Assembly (NCBI GenBank): GCA_011620345.1
Contig: WOZJ01000028.1
Coordinates: forward strand, 1-8,610
Length of the DNA stretch: 8,610 nt
Source of the DNA: Nitrospirota bacterium
Lineage (GTDB): Bacteria; UBA2233
Direction: 5' to 3'
This document shows positions 6,843-8,610 of the stretch, one piece after another. How positions within the stretch are numbered: position 1 is the stretch's first letter; every line of letters starts with the position of its first letter. Position numbers and translations under genes: made by a program. The notes beneath the pieces are model-generated. The model was not told the origin of the DNA, searched no databases, and saw nothing but the letters and a program-made list of their open reading frames with translations.

Positions 6843-7367
6843 ATGGAAAACATCGTCAAGAAAATACTTAAAACAGGGATCAAGAGCGAAGCCGCCCCTT
6901 TTCCCGATGAACGCTTGCGGGTTCTTCGCGGGCGGCTTTCTGAAGCGGTCTTGCGCCGCTTCGGGCGGGCGCTTGCCATAAGGCACGTGGATGCAGGCTC
7001 ATGCAACGCTTGCGAGCTTGAAATCAACGCCATGCACAACCCTTACTACAACCTTGAAGGCTTGGGCATCCATTTCGTGGCCAGTCCTAGACATGCCGAC
7101 CTTTTGCTGGTGACCGGGCCAGTATCACGCCACATGGAGCTTGCCTTGAAGCGCACTTATGAGGCTACTCCAGACCCAAAGCTCGTCGTCGCTTGCGGCG
7201 ATTGCGGCGTTTGTGGCGGAATTTTCGGGGAAAGCTACGCAAGCCTAGGGCGCGTGGCCAACGTGATTCCGGTTGACGTTGCAGTGCCCGGATGCCCGCC
7301 TTCGCCTAATGCCATCATTCAAGGCATTCTGACGGCGCTGATGCCAGAAGCCGAAACCCAGGCTTAA
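6843..7367 (+). CDS. hyfI: HyfI-like NuoB-family [4Fe-4S] small subunit
   Basis: This 174-aa small subunit of the NuoB/HycG/HyfI/Ech small-subunit family carries the single [4Fe-4S] cluster (N2 equivalent) nearest the HyfG site. Likely ligands are C54 and C57 (GSCNACELE), C121 (GDCGVCGGIF) and C151 (VPGCPPSP). They follow the hydrogenase Cx2C pattern rather than the tandem CC of complex I. Extra cysteines C118 and C124 flank C121. SPRHADLLLVTGPV (81-94) is a family signature. Residues 1-45 are basic and probably dock on the membrane arm. It ends about 23 residues after C151 and lacks the long C-terminal extension of E. coli HyfI and HycG. The ATG follows hyfG by 14 nt with only a weak GGA (6832-6834) ahead of it. 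As the cluster ligands survive while the NiFe ligands in its partner do not, electron transfer is probably retained. It is the last gene of the operon. Confidence 0.94.
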   Translation: MENIVKKILKTGIKSEAAPFPDERLRVLRGRLSEAVLRRFGRALAIRHVDAGSCNACELEINAMHNPYYNLEGLGIHFVASPRHADLLLVTGPVSRHMELALKRTYEATPDPKLVVACGDCGVCGGIFGESYASLGRVANVIPVDVAVPGCPPSPNAIIQGILTALMPEAETQA

Positions 7368-7451
7368 ACGTAAAAAGGCCCTGGCGGCCTGCCAATATCC
7401 GCTCAGCATGGCATCGTCATGCCCACGGACGGGGGTTGGGAAATCAAAACG
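7368..7451. other. Convergent intergenic region
   Basis: These 84 nt separate the 3' ends of hyfI (+) and the hydrolase gene (-). Besides the - strand terminator-like hairpin they contain GGCAT/ATGCC (7410-7414 and 7419-7423, 4-nt loop) with no following T run. I see no convincing + strand intrinsic terminator, so the operon transcript may end by Rho or run into the antisense of the hydrolase gene. Confidence 0.5.
7371..7390 (-). terminator. Intrinsic terminator for the - strand hydrolase gene
   Basis: Read on the - strand, AGGCC (7390-7386), a 5-nt loop GCCAG and GGCCT (7380-7376) are followed by TTTTA: stem, loop and U run in the right order, about 60 nt after the hydrolase stop. On the + strand the U run is on the wrong side, so the hairpin would not be a classical terminator for the hyf-like operon. 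The stem is only 5 bp, so the call is moderate. Confidence 0.5.
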
Positions 7452-8297
7452 CTAGAACAGGGCAATATTGGGCAGCTCGTAGCCTTCGCCCGGGGGGCGC
7501 AAGAACGAGCGTACGAGGTGCACGCAGGAAAAATCACCGCGCGAGATGGCGTGCATCAACCATGGGTCTTGCCCTAAGACTTTGCGGGCGATGGTAGCGG
7601 CATCCATCCCCTTTTCGCTAAGCGGCAGGATTTTTTCCATGAGCCCCTCCATAAAGGCGAGCTTAGCCTTCAGGGCATTTTCTGGATCGGAAAGAACGCC
7701 CTTGTGGTAGCAGAAGGCAAATTTGGGCCTTAAACCGATTACGCGCCTTAGTGAATCCATCAGATCCATGGCATTTTCGTAGGGTCTTGCGCACGGAACC
7801 TTCGCGCTCAAGAACAAATCCCCCAAGAAAACCCAGCGCCTTTCGGGCTCAAAGAATACCACGTGATCGTGAGCATGTCCTGGCGTGGGGATGACCATGA
7901 GCCGTACCTTGCCGGCCTCGAGCGTATCTGGAAGAGGGTTTGCCTCGAGGCCATCTGGAACTCCCCAAAGGAGTCTTCTATAGGCGCCATGGGCCATGAT
8001 CGAAGGGTTTTTTAAGATAGGCAAGGAAGCTTTCGGTGCAAACACGGGGATTCCAAAAGCGGCCTTCAGGAATGCGCTGTTGCCTATGTGGTCCTCGTGG
8101 GCGTGGGTGTGCACGATAAGCTGGGGTGGCTTGGCTTGAAGTGCCCTGGCAAGCGATCGTCTGGCCCGAAAAAACCCGGAGTCGATCAGCACGTCCCCAA
8201 GAAGCGGAACGAACGTGCCGTAAGACAACACGCCCGATAGCCGTGTTTGAAGCCGCACAAGGGTAAGCTCGTTGGTTAATTTTTTGAGCTCGAACAC
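7452..8297 (-). CDS. Metallo-beta-lactamase-fold hydrolase
   Basis: This is a 281-aa soluble protein of the metallo-beta-lactamase superfamily with a full binuclear metal site. HTHAHEDHIG supplies H65, H67, D69 and H70; H141 lies in PTPGHAHDH, D160 in VFLGDLF and H198 in FCYHKG. No signal peptide is visible, so it should be cytoplasmic. The domain is followed by a helical C-terminal part (about 205-265). The substrate cannot be read from sequence; glyoxalase II-like thioesters, lactones or other esters are all possible. There is no flavodoxin domain, so it is not a complete flavodiiron protein. I chose GTG at 8297-8295 because GAGGAG (8311-8306) lies 8 nt upstream and the protein then begins MFELKKLTNELTLVR, a normal first strand for this fold. 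A longer in-frame reading from 8441 would add 48 low-complexity basic residues. It is convergent with the hyf-like operon, so not co-transcribed. Confidence 0.9.
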   Translation of the reverse strand: MFELKKLTNELTLVRLQTRLSGVLSYGTFVPLLGDVLIDSGFFRARRSLARALQAKPPQLIVHTHAHEDHIGNSAFLKAAFGIPVFAPKASLPILKNPSIMAHGAYRRLLWGVPDGLEANPLPDTLEAGKVRLMVIPTPGHAHDHVVFFEPERRWVFLGDLFLSAKVPCARPYENAMDLMDSLRRVIGLRPKFAFCYHKGVLSDPENALKAKLAFMEGLMEKILPLSEKGMDAATIARKVLGQDPWLMHAISRGDFSCVHLVRSFLRPPGEGYELPNIALF

Positions 8298-8305
8298 GCC
8301 GCCAG

Positions 8306-8311
8306 CTCCTC
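8306..8311 (-). promoter_or_regulatory. Strong Shine-Dalgarno for the hydrolase
   Basis: On the - strand GAGGAG stands 8 nt before a GTG codon. It is the strongest ribosome-binding match in the window and decides the GTG start against the upstream in-frame ATG at 8441. Confidence 0.75.
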
Positions 8312-8323
8312 GTTTCTGTTCTC

Positions 8324-8610
8324 TTACGCCTCGTTTTCTACTACGGGGAGGCTCTCCCTGCCGTTTAAAGACCTCTTGGATGAAAGACCTTCTTGGGACT
8401 CTATCCTCTCCTCCAAATCGATAAACCCCTGGCCCGGGCACTCGATAAGAAGGCGCATGGCCCCTCGATGTGTTTGAACTTTCAGTTTACCACGCATGGA
8501 ACAGCAGAGGGCTTCCATCCCTATTGCAATTGCACACCTTAGAATGAATGGCCTGGCAACATCCCAAGGCGCTTGATGCACCACGGAGGGTGTTTTAGAA
8601 TATTGAGGCT
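8324..8610 (-). CDS. Possible partial gene running off the right edge, unrecognised
   Basis: A - strand frame is open from the right edge to TAA at 8326-8324, over 90 codons, ending 26 nt before the hydrolase start. The internal GTG-GTG at 8584-8579 has no Shine-Dalgarno ahead of it, so if the frame is coding it probably begins outside the window. The visible part includes a cysteine pair (MEALCCSMRGKLKV) and an acidic C-terminus (LEERIESQEGL...ENEA). It matches no family that I recognise. If real, it would be the upstream partner of the hydrolase gene. Against it are the lack of recognisable domains and the possibility that this is the hydrolase's leader. Confidence 0.3.
   Translation of the reverse strand, partial: PQYSKTPSVVHQAPWDVARPFILRCAIAIGMEALCCSMRGKLKVQTHRGAMRLLIECPGQGFIDLEERIESQEGLSSKRSLNGRESLPVVENEA

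Noticed and set aside
271-7367. Functional [NiFe]-hydrogenase-4 or formate hydrogenlyase
   Set aside because: The catalytic cysteines are absent from the large subunit, and no formate dehydrogenase, ferredoxin subunit or maturation gene is present in the window.
271-7367. Respiratory complex I fragment
   Set aside because: HyfE and the HyfB-type C-terminus are Hyf/Ehr features, HyfI has Cx2C instead of tandem CC, and NuoA, NuoJ, NuoI and the NADH module are missing.
7376-7423. Terminator for the hyf-like operon on the + strand
   Set aside because: The two small hairpins here have no T run on the 3' side of the + strand; the first fits the - strand instead.
8298-8441. 48-residue N-terminal extension of the hydrolase from ATG 8441
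   Set aside because: The extension is basic and low complexity, unlike the fold's start, while GTG 8297 has a strong GAGGAG ribosome site at 8 nt.
8500-8610. Promoter for the - strand hydrolase
   Set aside because: Candidates such as TTGGGA or TTGCCA with downstream TTCTAA or TGCAAT match the consensus poorly.

Overview
The window carries a compact six-gene operon on the + strand (about 271-7367) encoding a membrane-bound complex of the group 4 [NiFe]-hydrogenase / complex I superfamily, in the order hyfB-hyfC-hyfE-hyfF-hyfG-hyfI. A convergent metallo-beta-lactamase-fold hydrolase gene lies on the - strand (7452-8297), and both window edges hold unresolved open frames. By eye the DNA is moderately GC-rich, genes are tightly packed, and no mobile element, tRNA, rRNA or CRISPR was seen. 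This fits a Gram-negative bacterium, probably proteobacterial or similar, but the sequence gives no firm taxonomic marker.

Layout: 1-270 is a leader with a possible sigma70-type promoter (TTGACA at 31-36) and two mutually antisense open frames that reach the left edge. Then come HyfB (antiporter-like, NuoL type), HyfC (NuoH-like), HyfE (with a NuoK-like segment), HyfF (a second antiporter-like subunit), HyfG (NuoCD-like / hydrogenase large-subunit-like) and HyfI (NuoB-like FeS small subunit). The genes overlap by 4 nt, abut exactly, or are separated by no more than 14 nt, so they are almost certainly one transcript with translational coupling. A hairpin at 7371-7390 looks like the terminator of the - strand gene. 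Upstream of the hydrolase a - strand frame runs off the right edge.

The main point is that the HyfG-like subunit has lost all four cysteines that hold the NiFe centre in hydrogenases. The L1 motif CGIC is replaced by SGDS and the L2 motif DPCxxC by NLSYSG. It also ends exactly where a hydrogenase large subunit would be cut by its maturation protease. The FeS ligands of the small subunit and the ion-channel residues of HyfB and HyfF are intact. The complex is therefore best read not as a hydrogenase but as an Ehr-type complex (energy-converting hydrogenase-related), a known but biochemically uncharacterised class. No ferredoxin-like HyfH/HycF subunit, dehydrogenase or hyp maturation gene is present in the window, so the electron donor and acceptor are open questions. 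The presumed job, by inference, is to couple an unknown redox step at HyfG/HyfI to H+ or Na+ movement through HyfB/HyfF/HyfC/HyfE.
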